Source: Allomyces macrogynus ATCC 38327 (lineage: Eukaryota; Blastocladiomycota; Blastocladiomycetes; Blastocladiales; Blastocladiaceae). Taken from it: 64,000 bases of DNA. The notes beneath the pieces are model-generated. The model did not search any database. It saw only the letters and a list, made by a program, of their open reading frames with translations, and was not told the origin of the DNA. This document shows, piece after piece, positions 10,110 to 21,166 of the stretch; the first letter of the stretch is position 1, and the number at the start of each line of letters is the position of its first letter. Made by a program: the position numbers and the translations under genes. The stretch is from contig GG745329.1 in the NCBI GenBank assembly GCA_000151295.1, forward strand, positions 2,147,880 to 2,211,879, in the 5' to 3' direction.

Positions 10110-13100
10110 TCAGCCACCCGCCGTAACAGCTGATGCGCGACGCCTTGTCGTTGGTCGTGCCGTCTCCACCCCAGGTTGCGGCAACGCGGGAGAGCCAAAG
10201 GTGGCGGTGATGGCCTGCACCCACCGCCGCGCCTCTGCGGTGTCACGGCACTGAATGACCGACGAGTGCGGCTTGGACGACGGTGGGTCGGCAATGAGAA
10301 GGAAGCGGCTCTGATCCGACGGTAGGCGTGCTTGGCCGGGCCCTGGTGGTGCCGAAAGTACAGCGCGGGCTTCGACGGCGCGGCAGTACGAGGTTGCGCG
10401 TGTACGTGCTCTCTCATCATTTGAAATTGGGTCAGACCGTGACCCGCACAAGCAAGATAAAAAAGAGACAACAGCTCAAAGCACTCAAAGCGATACACAC
10501 CCACGGGTCACGGTCAAGGACCAAGAGCGTCTGCAACGGGGGAATCAGCACGAGCGTCACGGCCTGCCACGGTATCCACCACCACGCGCGTGCGTCGCGC
10601 CGGCCCATGTTCGTGCAGACGAGCACGGGCAGCCTGCACGCAACCAATTGCCGGACGACTTTGCCGGTCCCGTTCCACGCGGTCGCAAAGGCCAGGACAG
10701 CCGCAGCCATGTTCTCGTCCGAAGCACCAGCGACGGCGGCAAAAATGGCGTGGTCCCCGGCCTTGCTGCCATATTTGTCACGCGTCTCATGCCCCACGTC
10801 CTCGAGAGACTCATTAACGAGCTTCGTGAGCGCGCCGAATGCGTCTCCGCCGCGCCGGCTGGTCCCAGCGGCCGAGCTCACCGTCAACTATGTCCCGCGC
10901 ATCTGCGCCGCCGCGCGTGCCACCGGCCCAAACAGCACCCGACTTCCGCTGTTCTCGGCAAGAATGAGCGGGCACAGCGACATGACGACGAACCCGACGA
11001 GTTGGCTGAGCAAAGCAACAATCCCGCTATCAAACACGAACACAAACGGGTCGGTAGCCAAGACTTGAATTGCAGCAACGAGAACGGTGGACAACATGAT
11101 GCTCGCCATGGTGACCAAGGTCACGGTCGATTCGTTGTTGAGCATGGCGAGCGATCAGATCCGGTGCGCGAGAAAGAGACCGACGCCGGCGAGCATCCAG
11201 TGGTAGAGCATCGCAAGGCGAGCGTGATTTGCGCAGTCCTGGCCCGGCCCAGGTTCATGCACGACCGCACCGGTACGTTAACGCCGTTGTGCCGGTCGTC
11301 TCCTGGACGGGGCGCGGCGACACTGACGAGACCCAGAGTGAGACAAGCAGCGCATCGAACGAGAGGATCAGAGCGCCGAGCAGCGCGAGGTGCTTGTTGG
11401 TGACGTTGAGCCGGAAAACCCGTCCAGACATCACGAGCGAAAGCCGCAAGTTCGCGAGAACGTAGAACACGCGCCAGGTCTTGGCGAGAAGAGCGGCGAG
11501 CGCAATGCCGAACTCCAACGTCGACATGGCCATTTTGGCCGCGCAGACAGCTGGGGTCAGCACATTCGAGAGTATGAGCTCCAGCACGCTGCCAATGCCA
11601 CTCTTCATCGCCCCAAAGTTGATAGCCGCAACCAAACCCGGCGACTACAAACGGATCAGCGGATCGTCGCGGAAGCGCACCAGGCCGGTCAGTGAAAGAA
11701 GGTTGGCCACGACGAGCAGAGCAACTAAAACAAGCGAAATCGCAAACGACGAGGTCTTCGCAGAAATCGGCTGCCATGTCTTGACTCGATGCGACAGAAA
11801 ATAGTGTGAGCACGTACACTCACGGTGGAACAACAAGAAAGCAGTGCGCACCATAGTCACTTGGCGGCAGCGGAATTCACGACCCCAAAATGTCCTCGTT
11901 CGCGCGCATCAATGCACACACGCCGTCGCGGCCGTTTCGGCGGGATCCGGGAGCGCCGAGAGCATCGCGACAATGTCCGTGTCGCGGACGACAAGGTTGA
12001 GCAGATTCAAATACGCGAGCGGGACACGCCGCTAGATGGATGCCGTGGCCGCCTTTTGGAGCACTCCAGTCTCCCAATCGCATCTCCATGACGTCATATT
12101 AGACGGCGAAATCGACTGGTTGAAGGAGGCCATGCACGCGGACGTCGCCGGTGGGAAATGAAAAGCCTGGAGCGGGTACCGACTCGGCAGCGTTTCGGGA
12201 GCCTAGTAGAAGAACAGACACGTCGAGTTGCTCAACTGCCGCTCGATGCACGCCGAGACGGTCGGAATGAAACTGGGCCGAGATACACGACGACGAGCGG
12301 GAGGCCATAGTCGAGAATGCGCTGCTCGTTTCGTGCCCGGGCTGTATTCGGGCATGACGTGCCAGAGCTCACGACACGACGAGAATGCGGCACCTTGGCA
12401 CGGTGGCGGAACGTACTCGCCGTTCTGGCAATATCGCGAGCTGTGTAAGTATGAACCGTCAGGTCTGCTCTGCTGCGACGTCGTGCCAGCGCGCGGCAAG
12501 AGCTGAAGCAGGCCTGGGTCGTGCATCGACCCCCACGACGAGAAGATGATGTTCGGATACAGGTCGGCAATGTAGACCGGGATGCACCACGAGATGCGGC
12601 CCACGTAGCCGAGAGTGCCGTACATGCCGACCATCTGCTCCTTGAGAAGGAGCTACGGTTCCTTGGATTGGTCAGTTGCGTTCGAATGCTGAAACCATGC
12701 CTGCAGGCACGGCGGCACGGAAGCAACAATACCTCGCGGATCACGTTCCCTTTGTCATTTGGCCAGTTTTCAAGAGACACGTCAAAAACGCCGCTGGCAA
12801 GACGAGACAGAGTCGCAAACTGCCCCGGGTAATGGACGAGCGTCACTGGCGAGGACTTGCTGAACGAGTAACGCTAGCAAGTAGGTGGAGAGGTTGGAGC
12901 TGGAGGTTTGCAAACATTGTTCAGCCTTGCGCCGCGTACTGCTGGCCAAGATTGCGACTTGTTGTACCAACCTGGACCAACCTGCGCCTTCAAGGACGAC
13001 ACGATCGTACTTGCGCCGAATCGTCGACACAGATTCCGGTACGGCCCAACCGTACTTGCCCGTCAATGACGCGTCGAGGCATGGTGGTACGGCGCGAATG

Positions 13101-13240
13101 GTTTGCGCTGCAGTTGGCACGAAGCGACTCGTGTTGCAGACCAGCAGGATAACGAGCACGAGTGCAAGCAAAACGACTGTTGTTCGGGTACGTCGTCGTC
13201 CCCGGCGAGGACGCAACAATGGTTGGAGCATCCATGATGA
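10110..13240 (-). pseudogene. decayed tandem copy of the OpuAC-class C receptor
   Basis: Same domain order and strand as the gene at 6312-9566, and clearly homologous at DNA level, including intron positions (intron 1 near 12985-12910; last intron with donor after codon TGG near 10500). Lesions seen by comparison: TGG to TAG at 12203-12205 in the CLFFYW motif; AAG to TAG at 12032-12034; TGG to TGA at 11877-11879; CAG to TAG at 11645-11647 in the RDDPLIRLQSP equivalent; TAG at 10888-10890; a 1-bp insertion near 12330 compensated near 12270; and a frame break near 11255-11150. Class C marks remain (LLAKTWRVFYVLANLRLS, NVTNKHLALLGALILSFD, LNNESTVTLV), as does the PH-like tail (DTAEARRWVQAITATF). 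The lesions rule out a normal full-length product; truncated products are possible but unsupported. The exact 5' limit is uncertain. Confidence 0.8.
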
Positions 13241-13829
13241 TTGGTCGCTCCTTTTGCTGAGGGTTGACATGCCAGCGCTGGGATTTCGATCCGACACAGT
13301 CAAGCGAGTGCCTGGGGATCGGTTGCAAACTTGCAGGCACTGGTTTTGCTGTTGTACTGCCATCAACCGACGAGCAGCTGCTGCTGCCTTGTTGTGGCCT
13401 TGGACACAGTCACGAATCGTTTGCTGATAGCAAGTGCTCGGGGTGGTGGAGGGATTTCATCACCTTGTTTGACGTGTCCATGGATTAGACTTGAAAGAAC
13501 TGTTGCAACGGCGCTTGGCACATTGGTTGTTACAACTGTCAACACCACATCCACTGCCGCGCCCTGTCGCACGCACGGAAAATTCAGAGGATCGAATGAT
13601 CGGCCATCACGTCCGAGGGGCTCTCTTCAAGATGCGCTTGACCCCAAAAATCGATCAGGAGAACCAAAAAAGTGACAAACGATGAACTCAAGATGGGTGA
13701 GGAAACGACGCGTCACGTCTACGTCGAGCGAATCGGACTGGCAAAAGCGGCAAGAGCCAAGAAGAGCACCTAGATGATTTTCACGGAGCAAAGCGCGTGA
13801 GCCTCCTCCGTTCTGGACGACCAGCCCGA

Positions 13830-14383
13830 ATCAGTGATCCCTACGCACATCGAACCCAAGCAGCACGGGGACTGCAGCCCCGCTCCCGACTCGGATCAGC
13901 GACGTCGCGTACGCCAGGAGTGGCGCGGGCAGAGCGCTCACAAAGAAGATGCCCAAATAGCCGTGGAACAGGTCCTTGTCCGACTAGGTGCATGTGATCG
14001 AGTTGACGAGAAACGTGAGCTCCAGCGCTTTGCGAGCCGAATAACAGGGTGGAGAAGTACCTTGAGCGCCGTGCGAATGCAAAGCGTCGCCATCATGGCC
14101 GACAGGAGCGCGCAAATAACAAACAGGGTCGTCGCAGCCATGTAGGAAATTGATGCTAAGGTGATTGGAATCGCACGAGGGATGTGAGCCATGAGCAGCG
14201 GCAGAAAACCATTGATTCGCTCTCATCTCGACGCCTTCTGCGCGGGAACATGGCCACGCTCAATGTCAATGGCTTGAGCAGTACGCACTGGTGTACCACC
14301 GAAGGTTTGCAAAGTTCCAGGCGGTGATGCCCCACACGGCAATGCACAAGACGGCCAGGCCACCCAGCTTGAAATTGGCCATG
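13830..14383 (-). pseudogene. remnant of a small multi-helix membrane protein gene
   Basis: Reading down the minus strand from ATG 14383, MANFKLGGLAVLCIAVWGIT is a plausible membrane start. It is followed in other frames by MAATTLFVICALLSAMMATL and, past an in-frame TAG, SDKDLFHGYLGIFFVSALPA then PLLAYATSL. The helices are convincing but frames change and stops intervene, so either several very short introns were missed or the gene is broken. It might be an RTA1-like or similar fungal membrane family; I cannot assign it. 13241-13830 upstream of the receptor pseudogene shows nothing else. Confidence 0.35.
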
Positions 14384-14909
14384 ATTGAGTGGAGATTGAG
14401 CGTTTCACGAGCGACAGCTTGATTCAACTGGGTCCGACTTCGATGGTTGCCGATTGCCGTTGCTGCTGGCCCACACGTCGGTCTGACAAACACTGCAGCG
14501 AGTTGCAGCGGACGATGAAGCGAGCGCGCGCTTCTATTATCCTTGCTGCACGGGTCGGGTCGCTAGTCGGTACGAGCGAAAGAGGTTGAGCGAAAGAGGA
14601 GAACAATCTCGAGCCTGCTGGGTCCAGATTCGGCGAGTTCACACCGACGTGTGGCGCTGGTGGCGCCCAGGTTGCTGCCGGCCCGCCCGCGTTGAAATTT
14701 CGCAACATTTGTTTCGCTACTTGTTCCAACTTTAGGGCTGCAGCGGGTATCCGCGAGTTGCGCGATGTATTAAAGACATCATGCCAAACAAGAAGGAATA
14801 CATGAGGAGCAGCAAAGAGCGACCACAGAAAAAAACAAAATGCCACGCCAAGCAAGAGACAACATGAGATAAACGTCCAAATCGTGCACGACCGCACCGG
14901 CCTCCTCAA

Positions 14910-17420
14910 TCACGAGTTCGACGGCCGTACCATCGTGGCGGGCGGCAAATAGAACCACTCGCCCTGTTGGCTCGCCGGGTCGGAGCGCACGGGCAGGCCT
15001 GGCAGGTAGAGCACGTCCTCTTCCACAGGCTGCGCCACAGGCTTGTGCGGGAGCGTTGCGGCAGGCAGCTGCATCGACACGCCCGAGACGGGCCGCTGGT
15101 TCTCGTGGCCGATACTCGGCCGTACCGGCACCTGTTCCAGACCGTGCACGCCAGCCAGGCTCAGGTACGATTGCGCCGGCAAGAGCGTAATTTCCTCGTC
15201 GGGAATGAGCCACTCGGTGAGCCACTCGTAGCACTGGTCGAGGAACGCCTGCGGCCCACAGACAGCAACCATGACTGACCCGCGGCCCGCGCCGTCGGCA
15301 TACAGCGCCGGCCCCAAGACGCCCGCCGCCTCGAGCACGCTGCGCACGTAGGGCGCCGTCATGCGGCCTTGACTGAGGCCGACGTTGAGCGAGCCGACGT
15401 CGTCGGAACCCGGCGCGGGCATTTGCTTGACGCGGTACTGCACGCGCACTTGGTGCGGGTACGCGTCGGCGACGAGCCCAAGCGTCGACCGGTTCATAAT
15501 GGCGCCGACATCGGCCTCGGCCACAGCCACGGTCATGCGCGGGTGCTGCCCGATCCACGGTGCCAGGCACCGCAGCGGCAGGTACCCGTCCGTGTGCGTG
15601 CGCAAGTTGGTACCCCACACCCACCCACGCTCGAGCGCGTGCCGCACAAGCACCTTGTCGCGAGGCTGCACGGTCAGTTCGTGCGCCGAGGTGCCGGCAA
15701 ACGAGGACGTGGCCACGAGAGGGAAGTAAGTCGGCAGGTGCGTCCACTGCAGGAGCTGCAACGCCGGTGCGACACCCGACCCGGCACAGAGCATGACGAG
15801 CGTGTCCCAGCACCCGTTGCCGCGCGGCAGCGGGTGTTCCGGGTTCATGAACGGCGTACCAAACGGCCCACGGATCTGGAATTGGCGCGCGTCCTTGGGG
15901 TCGAGCCCGGCGAGAATCGTCGACATCAACCCGCCCTTGACGACCTTGAAACTGATATCAAACTTGGTCATGTTGCCCGCGAGCGGCGTGTAGTATCGCG
16001 AGATCCAGCCCGACGCGGGCACGTCGCGGTGGAAGTCGCCGGCGCGCCGCATCGTGCCGGTCCGCTCGCGCTCGCGCTTGGCCGCAGCCATGATGTTCTT
16101 GGGCACGCGAATCCGAATCTCAATGACGTGGCCCGGCAAAAAGAAGGATGGCTCCTCGGGGTAGGCCTCGTGCGGGAACAGCAAACAAAATGACATCTTG
16201 TACGAGACGACAGCCGACGATGGCGCCGTGATGCGCTCCTTGCCGACCATAGCATACCGGCGGTACTCGTTCTTGTCGAACCGCGAAACGTCGCGCGCGT
16301 CAAGCCGCGCGACAGCCATGGTCTTGAGCTTCTCAATGGCTACCTTGGAGTGCACGTTGGTGCGGCGACTCTGCACAATCAATTGCCAGTCCTGTTCCGT
16401 GAGCCGAGCGCGCGCCTCGACATCAGCGTCGCGCGCCATGCCTGCGGGCCCCATGGTCGTCGAGACCGACGACCGCATCGACATGTAACTCGGATTAACG
16501 CGCATGTCGCGGTCGGGCACATCGAGCGGCGCCGGGGCGAACGCATGGAACCGCGCTTGGTCAAAGAGCGCAACGTTGAAGTAGTCGATGATGACCGACG
16601 TGCCCATGGCATCAAACAGGACTTGCTGCCCGCCCGGGTGCGCCGTGATCCACTGCTTGACGTCGTAGACGACACCGCCGGGCCCAACGACCCACTGCCG
16701 CGCATTGGTTACGATTTCGTGGTCAAAGTCGGACCACGTGAGGAGCGGCAGGTTGGCCTTTTCGGCAGCCATGGCGGCATCGGCTGCGGCTTTTTCGGCG
16801 AGCGTCATGGACGACGAGGCCGTGGGCAAGAATGTCGCCATGGCCTCGTCGTTACCCCCGACGCGTTGCGCACCGCCACCGCCGCCGAGCTGCATCGCGC
16901 GCGCCTGGTGGTAGGCAAACAGCGACGTCCAGAGAATCAGGGACACGTAGTAAGCGAGCCAAAACGGGTGCCAAGTGTGCTCCGTAAACGTGTAGACGTG
17001 CGAAATTCCCTGCGGGATGTTGATGAACCCGAGCAGCATCAAGAGCACGCCCATGCTGCCGTGCACGCGGCGCGCAATGGGGCGCAGGCGGTGCAACTTA
17101 GGGTTCGACGAGAGCGACTGGAGCGAGAAAAAATGCGAGCCACCACCGAGCATTTGCAAGACGACGAGGGCGAGGATCGTATAACCCCAAAACCGGTGCT
17201 GCCGCTTGCAGTTCACTTCGTTGAAGAGCACAAATGCGCCGGCGAGAAGCACGACCATGGTCGAGAATACCTGAGAGCCGGCATGGACAGCGAGCCGGTT
17301 GGATGCGTCGCGGTAGTAGCGCGCGTAGAGCGCGGCCGCGGGCAGCAGGTAACCCCAGCACACGATCATCATGATCCCGTGCGCCAAAATGGGCGGGTAC
17401 GAAAAGTAGTCGGTCGCCAT
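14910..17420 (-). CDS. cytochrome b561-cytochrome b5-NADH b5 reductase fusion with internal SH3 domain
   Basis: Single 836-residue open frame from ATG 17420, no introns. Order: cytochrome b561 module (~1-175; paired helices with His in LAHGIMMIVCWGYL, VHAGSQ, CKRQHRFWGY, RRVHGSMGVL); a cytochrome b5 module (~215-300) with the heme-ligand motif AHPGGQQVLF near residue 259; an FAD-binding b5-reductase domain with RYYTP near 474 and KGGLMSTILAGL; an NAD-binding domain beginning LCAGSGVAPALQLLQW and ending VMVAVCGPQAFLD. Between these, about residues 568-621 read as an SH3 domain (SAHELTVQPRDKVLV, GWVWGTNLRT, GYLPLRCL). The predicted role is transmembrane electron transfer from cytosolic NAD(P)H through FAD and b5 heme to b561 hemes, e.g. 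ferric or ascorbate-radical reduction. Substrate and membrane are inferred. The SH3 would recruit it to a proline-rich partner. Confidence 0.88.
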   Translation of the reverse strand: MATDYFSYPPILAHGIMMIVCWGYLLPAAALYARYYRDASNRLAVHAGSQVFSTMVVLLAGAFVLFNEVNCKRQHRFWGYTILALVVLQMLGGGSHFFSLQSLSSNPKLHRLRPIARRVHGSMGVLLMLLGFINIPQGISHVYTFTEHTWHPFWLAYYVSLILWTSLFAYHQARAMQLGGGGGAQRVGGNDEAMATFLPTASSSMTLAEKAAADAAMAAEKANLPLLTWSDFDHEIVTNARQWVVGPGGVVYDVKQWITAHPGGQQVLFDAMGTSVIIDYFNVALFDQARFHAFAPAPLDVPDRDMRVNPSYMSMRSSVSTTMGPAGMARDADVEARARLTEQDWQLIVQSRRTNVHSKVAIEKLKTMAVARLDARDVSRFDKNEYRRYAMVGKERITAPSSAVVSYKMSFCLLFPHEAYPEEPSFFLPGHVIEIRIRVPKNIMAAAKRERERTGTMRRAGDFHRDVPASGWISRYYTPLAGNMTKFDISFKVVKGGLMSTILAGLDPKDARQFQIRGPFGTPFMNPEHPLPRGNGCWDTLVMLCAGSGVAPALQLLQWTHLPTYFPLVATSSFAGTSAHELTVQPRDKVLVRHALERGWVWGTNLRTHTDGYLPLRCLAPWIGQHPRMTVAVAEADVGAIMNRSTLGLVADAYPHQVRVQYRVKQMPAPGSDDVGSLNVGLSQGRMTAPYVRSVLEAAGVLGPALYADGAGRGSVMVAVCGPQAFLDQCYEWLTEWLIPDEEITLLPAQSYLSLAGVHGLEQVPVRPSIGHENQRPVSGVSMQLPAATLPHKPVAQPVEEDVLYLPGLPVRSDPASQQGEWFYLPPATMVRPSNS

Positions 17421-18028
17421 GTCGGACTCGGCGGCAGACGGATTGGGGTAGCACAGCGCGGCCTTTTGAGCTCTTGAGCAGCTCGACGCGGCTCTTGGTC
17501 TTGCTGGTGGCGTGGAGAGCGCAGAGCGCAGCGACCCGCGCGCTCAACGGTGGTGCAATGCTGCGGGTGGACTTGTTGGCGTCGTGCAGACTGCGAGAAG
17601 TGAGCGTCGAGGGAAAGGGCAGCGCCGTCCGTGTCGCCGTCGTGGAGCGGTCAGGGGGAACGGGTGGCCAAAGCGGCCAGCAAGCAGGGATCGCCGTCGG
17701 TTTTTAGCCGGGGCTCGACCAGGGTGGCGGCTAAGTCATCGTCGCGCGCCGCACCCAAGTCACTTACAACCCCTCACCATTTCCATCTTCAGTCCATGCG
17801 CCAGCGCACCCGCAACGGCCAGAAACGGTGCGTGGAGGCATACGACGCCTGCAGTTTCTACCCATGCAATTTGTTTATCGCCACGCGTCGCCGACCCTGC
17901 TGCTAGTCGCTGGAATCTCGGCCGACTGTCCAATGAGCGTGCACGCGAGGGGCTAAGAGTCAAATGAGACAACAAAAGATCAAACTAGCTATTGAAATAC
18001 ACGTCCCAATCTCAACCCACACATCTCT
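17421..18028. other. intergenic, upstream of the b561 fusion gene and 3' of DHTKD1
   Basis: About 600 bases; presumably the promoter of the b561 fusion and the 3' region of the DHTKD1-like gene. No coding signal recognised. Confidence 0.4.
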
Positions 18029-21000
18029 TTACAGCGCCACCGCCGCGGCCAGCACGGCCGCCTGCTCCTTGCGGTGGATCGCGCCCACGCCCGTCGCGGG
18101 TGCGGCCGCCGACACGCGGCCAATGTACCGCACCTTGTGGGGGACGAGCGCCTGCAGGCGCGGCTCCACAAACGTGTAGGCGCCTTGGTTCTGCGGCTCC
18201 TCCTGGACGTAGCACCAGTCCTTGACGTGCGCAAACTGCGCGACCTGCGCTTGCACTTCCTCGACCGGGAACGGGCACAGCTCCTCGAGACGCACGAGGG
18301 CAATCTGCTGCGTGAGGTTCTTGGCGTCGCGCTCCTTGGCCAGCTCGTAGTAGAACTTGCCCGAGCACACGACGACGCGCTGCACGGTCATGGGGTCGAC
18401 GATCGCCGGGTCGGCGAGGACGGGCTGGAAGGTAGTGCCGGGGCCCATCTCCTCGAGCGTGGAGACGGCCTGCGGCAGGCGCAGCAGCGTCTTGGGGCCA
18501 ACAACAATCAGGGGCTTGCGGAAGTTGCGCACCATCTGGCGACGCAGCGCGTGGAAGTGCTGTGCGGGCGTCGTCGGGAAGACAACGTGCATGTTCGGGT
18601 TACGCGGCAGCTCCGGCTGCGTCGGGTTGAACGGGTCGTTGCACAGCTGCAGGAACCGCTCCATGCGGCACGTTGAGTGCTCGGGGCCCGTGCCGTCGTA
18701 CCCGTGCGGGAGCAGCATGACGAGACCCGACTGGCGCAGCCACTTGGCCTCGGACGACGAGACAAACGTGTCGATGATGATCTGCGCGCCATTGAAGAAA
18801 TCGCCAAACTGGGCTTCCCAGATGGGCAGCGTCTTGGGAGACTCCCATGAGTAGCCAAACTCAAAGCCGAGCACGGCAAACTCGGACAGCGACGAGTTGG
18901 CAATCTCGAGCATACCCTGCTGGCCCGCGGGCGCCATGGCGTTGAGCGGCGTGTAGACGCGCTCCGTCTCCTGGTCGACGAGCATGCAGTGGCGCTGCGA
19001 GAAGGTACCGCGACCGACGTCCTGGCCGGAAATGCGCACGTTGTTGCCTTCGAGCATCAGCGAGCCAAACGCCATGGCCTCGGCCGTCGCCCAGTCAACG
19101 GGCTTGTTGGCCTCGATGCGCTGCGCGCGCGCCTGGATGTGGAACTTGTGCAGGCGCTGGTGCACGTGCATCGACTCGGGCACGGCCACCGACGCGAGCC
19201 CGACCTTCTTGAGCGTGTCGACAGGCACGCCCGTGACGGGCTTGGTCACGGCCTCCTTGGGCGAGACGTAGCCCTCCCACTTACCCTGCAGGTGCGTAGC
19301 TGGTGCCGAGTAAGTCGCGACGGCGTCGAGGTCGGCATCGAGCTTCTTGTACCACGAGTCGCGCAGCGCCTCGACCTCGGTGGGCGAAACAATGTTCTCG
19401 GCGACGAGCCGCTCCTCATAGAGCTTGGGCACCGACTTGCGCGCGCGAATGATCTTGTACATGTTGGGCTGCGTAAAACCGGGCTCGTCGAGCTCGTTGT
19501 GGCCCCAGCGACGGAACGCCGTGACGTCGAGCACAATGTCCTTGTGGAACTTGTTGCGGTACTCGACGGCGAGTGCCGTCGCGTAGGCCACGTCCTCAGG
19601 GTGGTCGCCGTTCACGTGAATGACGGGCGCGTTGATCATCTTGGCCACGTCCGACGAGTAGGCGGTCGACCGCGAGTTGGTCGCAGGAGTCGTGTACCCA
19701 ATCTGGTTGTTGACAATGATGTGCACCGACCCACCGCACGTGTAGTGCGGCAGGTTCGACAGACCGAGCGTCTCCATGACGACGCCCTGGCCGGCAAACG
19801 CCGCGTCGCCGTGCAGCTGCACGCACATGACACGGTCACCGAGGTAGCAGTCCGTCTCCTTGCCCGACTGGAACGCATCCATTTGCTTGGCGCGCGCCTT
19901 GCCCATGGCCACCGGGTTGATCGCCTCGAGGTGCGACGGGTTGTGCAGGAGCGACACGTGCATCGGCTGCTTGGCCTGCGGGTAAGTCAGGTCAAGCGAC
20001 TGCGCAATGTGCGAGAGCACGTCACCCGTGCACACGTCGGCCTCGTCGGCCGGGTACTCGGGCGTGCCCTTGACCTTGGCAAACAACGCCGTCGGGTTGT
20101 ACTCGAGCAGGTCCGTGAGCAGGTTCAGGCGACCACGGTGCGGCATGCACAGAATAATGTCCTTCAGCCCAGCAACGTTGGCCGTCGAGAACAGCGAGTC
20201 GAGCGCGACCATCATCGATTCGGCGCCCTCGAGACCGTACCGTTTGACCTGCGGGAACTTCTTGGTCATGAACAGGTCAAACACCTCTGACTTGGTCAGA
20301 AGCGCCTGGATGCGCTTCTTCTCGTCGGCCGAAAACTTCTTCTTCTCAAACGATTCGACCATGTGCGCAAACCACCGGCGCTCGCTGCTGTTCTGTTGAC
20401 GGTTTTGCAGAGGATCGCGCGTCAGCCATGAACCACATCCGAAGCAGCTTCAACAGTCAGCGAAAAGATAACGTACGGGAATGTGCGCAAACTCGTACGC
20501 GATGCGACCCGCGTACGTGTTGTCGAGGTGCTTGACAATCGTCTCGAGCGATGCCTGCTCGCGCGAAATCGAAGCGTCCGACGTCTTGCCGACATGCAAA
20601 ATACCGCTCAGGTTGAACGTCTGGCCCAGCTTGAGACCGTAGCGAGCGGGATCGAGCTCCGGAATCGTGCTACATCGAGATCAAGCACGTCGAACAATGA
20701 GAAATTTGCTCAACAGCGCCTCAGAGCAATTTTTTCGGACCAAATCGTACGTTTTCGGGCCGTTGATCCCGAGGGGGTCGAGCTTGGCGTACTGGTGGCC
20801 GTGCATGCGGTACGCTGCGACCAGTCGCAGCAAGTTGGCGTTATTGTTGCGGTTCGCGAGCTCCTCGGGTGTGTCTGTGATTTCGAGAATCGGTTCTGTT
20901 CAGTTTCCAGCCCTGATTTGCCCTTCCCATAAACCGATCATGGCCAAACAGTTGAACGTACAATCGGGCAGCTGGAACTCGCGCGCAAGACGGTACCCGT

Positions 21001-21166
21001 AGGCCTCTTGTGGCGTCTCGTTGTAGGCACGGCGTGCCATGACGGGCATCGTCGGTGCGCGCAGCGCCACTTTCGGGCGTGCAGCGGCCAGGACCGATGC
21101 GGCCGAGGACCGCACCGACACAGCAGCGGCAGCGCGCTGCACACAGGCACGGCGCAGAGCAAACAT
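18029..21166 (-). CDS. DHTKD1: 2-oxoadipate/2-oxoglutarate dehydrogenase E1, DHTKD1 type
   Basis: Exons 21166-20962, 20874-20751, 20669-20477 and 20392-18029; introns 87, 81 and 84 bp; all phases agree, giving 961 residues. The first exon encodes a mitochondrial presequence (MFALRRACVQRAAAAVSVRS) and then YGYR. Family landmarks: MHGHQYAKLDPLG, KRYGLEGAESMM, MPHRGRLNLL (thiamin diphosphate fold), LHGDAAFAGQGVV, FRRWGHNELDEP, ISGQDVGRGTFSQRH, PIWEAQFGDFFNGAQ, HVKDWCYVQEEPQN. The N-terminus lacks the extra ~100-residue segment of classical OGDH/KGD1 and resembles DHTKD1 (YGYR start; DEKKRIQALLTKSEVFD region). DHTKD1 decarboxylates 2-oxoadipate to glutaryl-CoA in lysine/tryptophan breakdown with shared E2/E3. 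A standard 2-oxoglutarate role cannot be excluded. Confidence 0.88.

Noticed and set aside
6312..13240. Tandem homologous blocks as a transposon or LTR pair
   Set aside because: The blocks are whole genes with introns and domains in the same orientation, without terminal repeats or transposase; gene duplication explains them.
18989..20290. 433-codon plus-strand open frame opposite the DHTKD1-like gene
   Set aside because: Antisense shadow of a strongly conserved coding exon; Arg/Val/His-rich with no domain.
18029..21166. Start of the DHTKD1-like gene at 20362
   Set aside because: That Met lies inside the conserved protein; three upstream exons with matching phases add the presequence and N-terminal domain.
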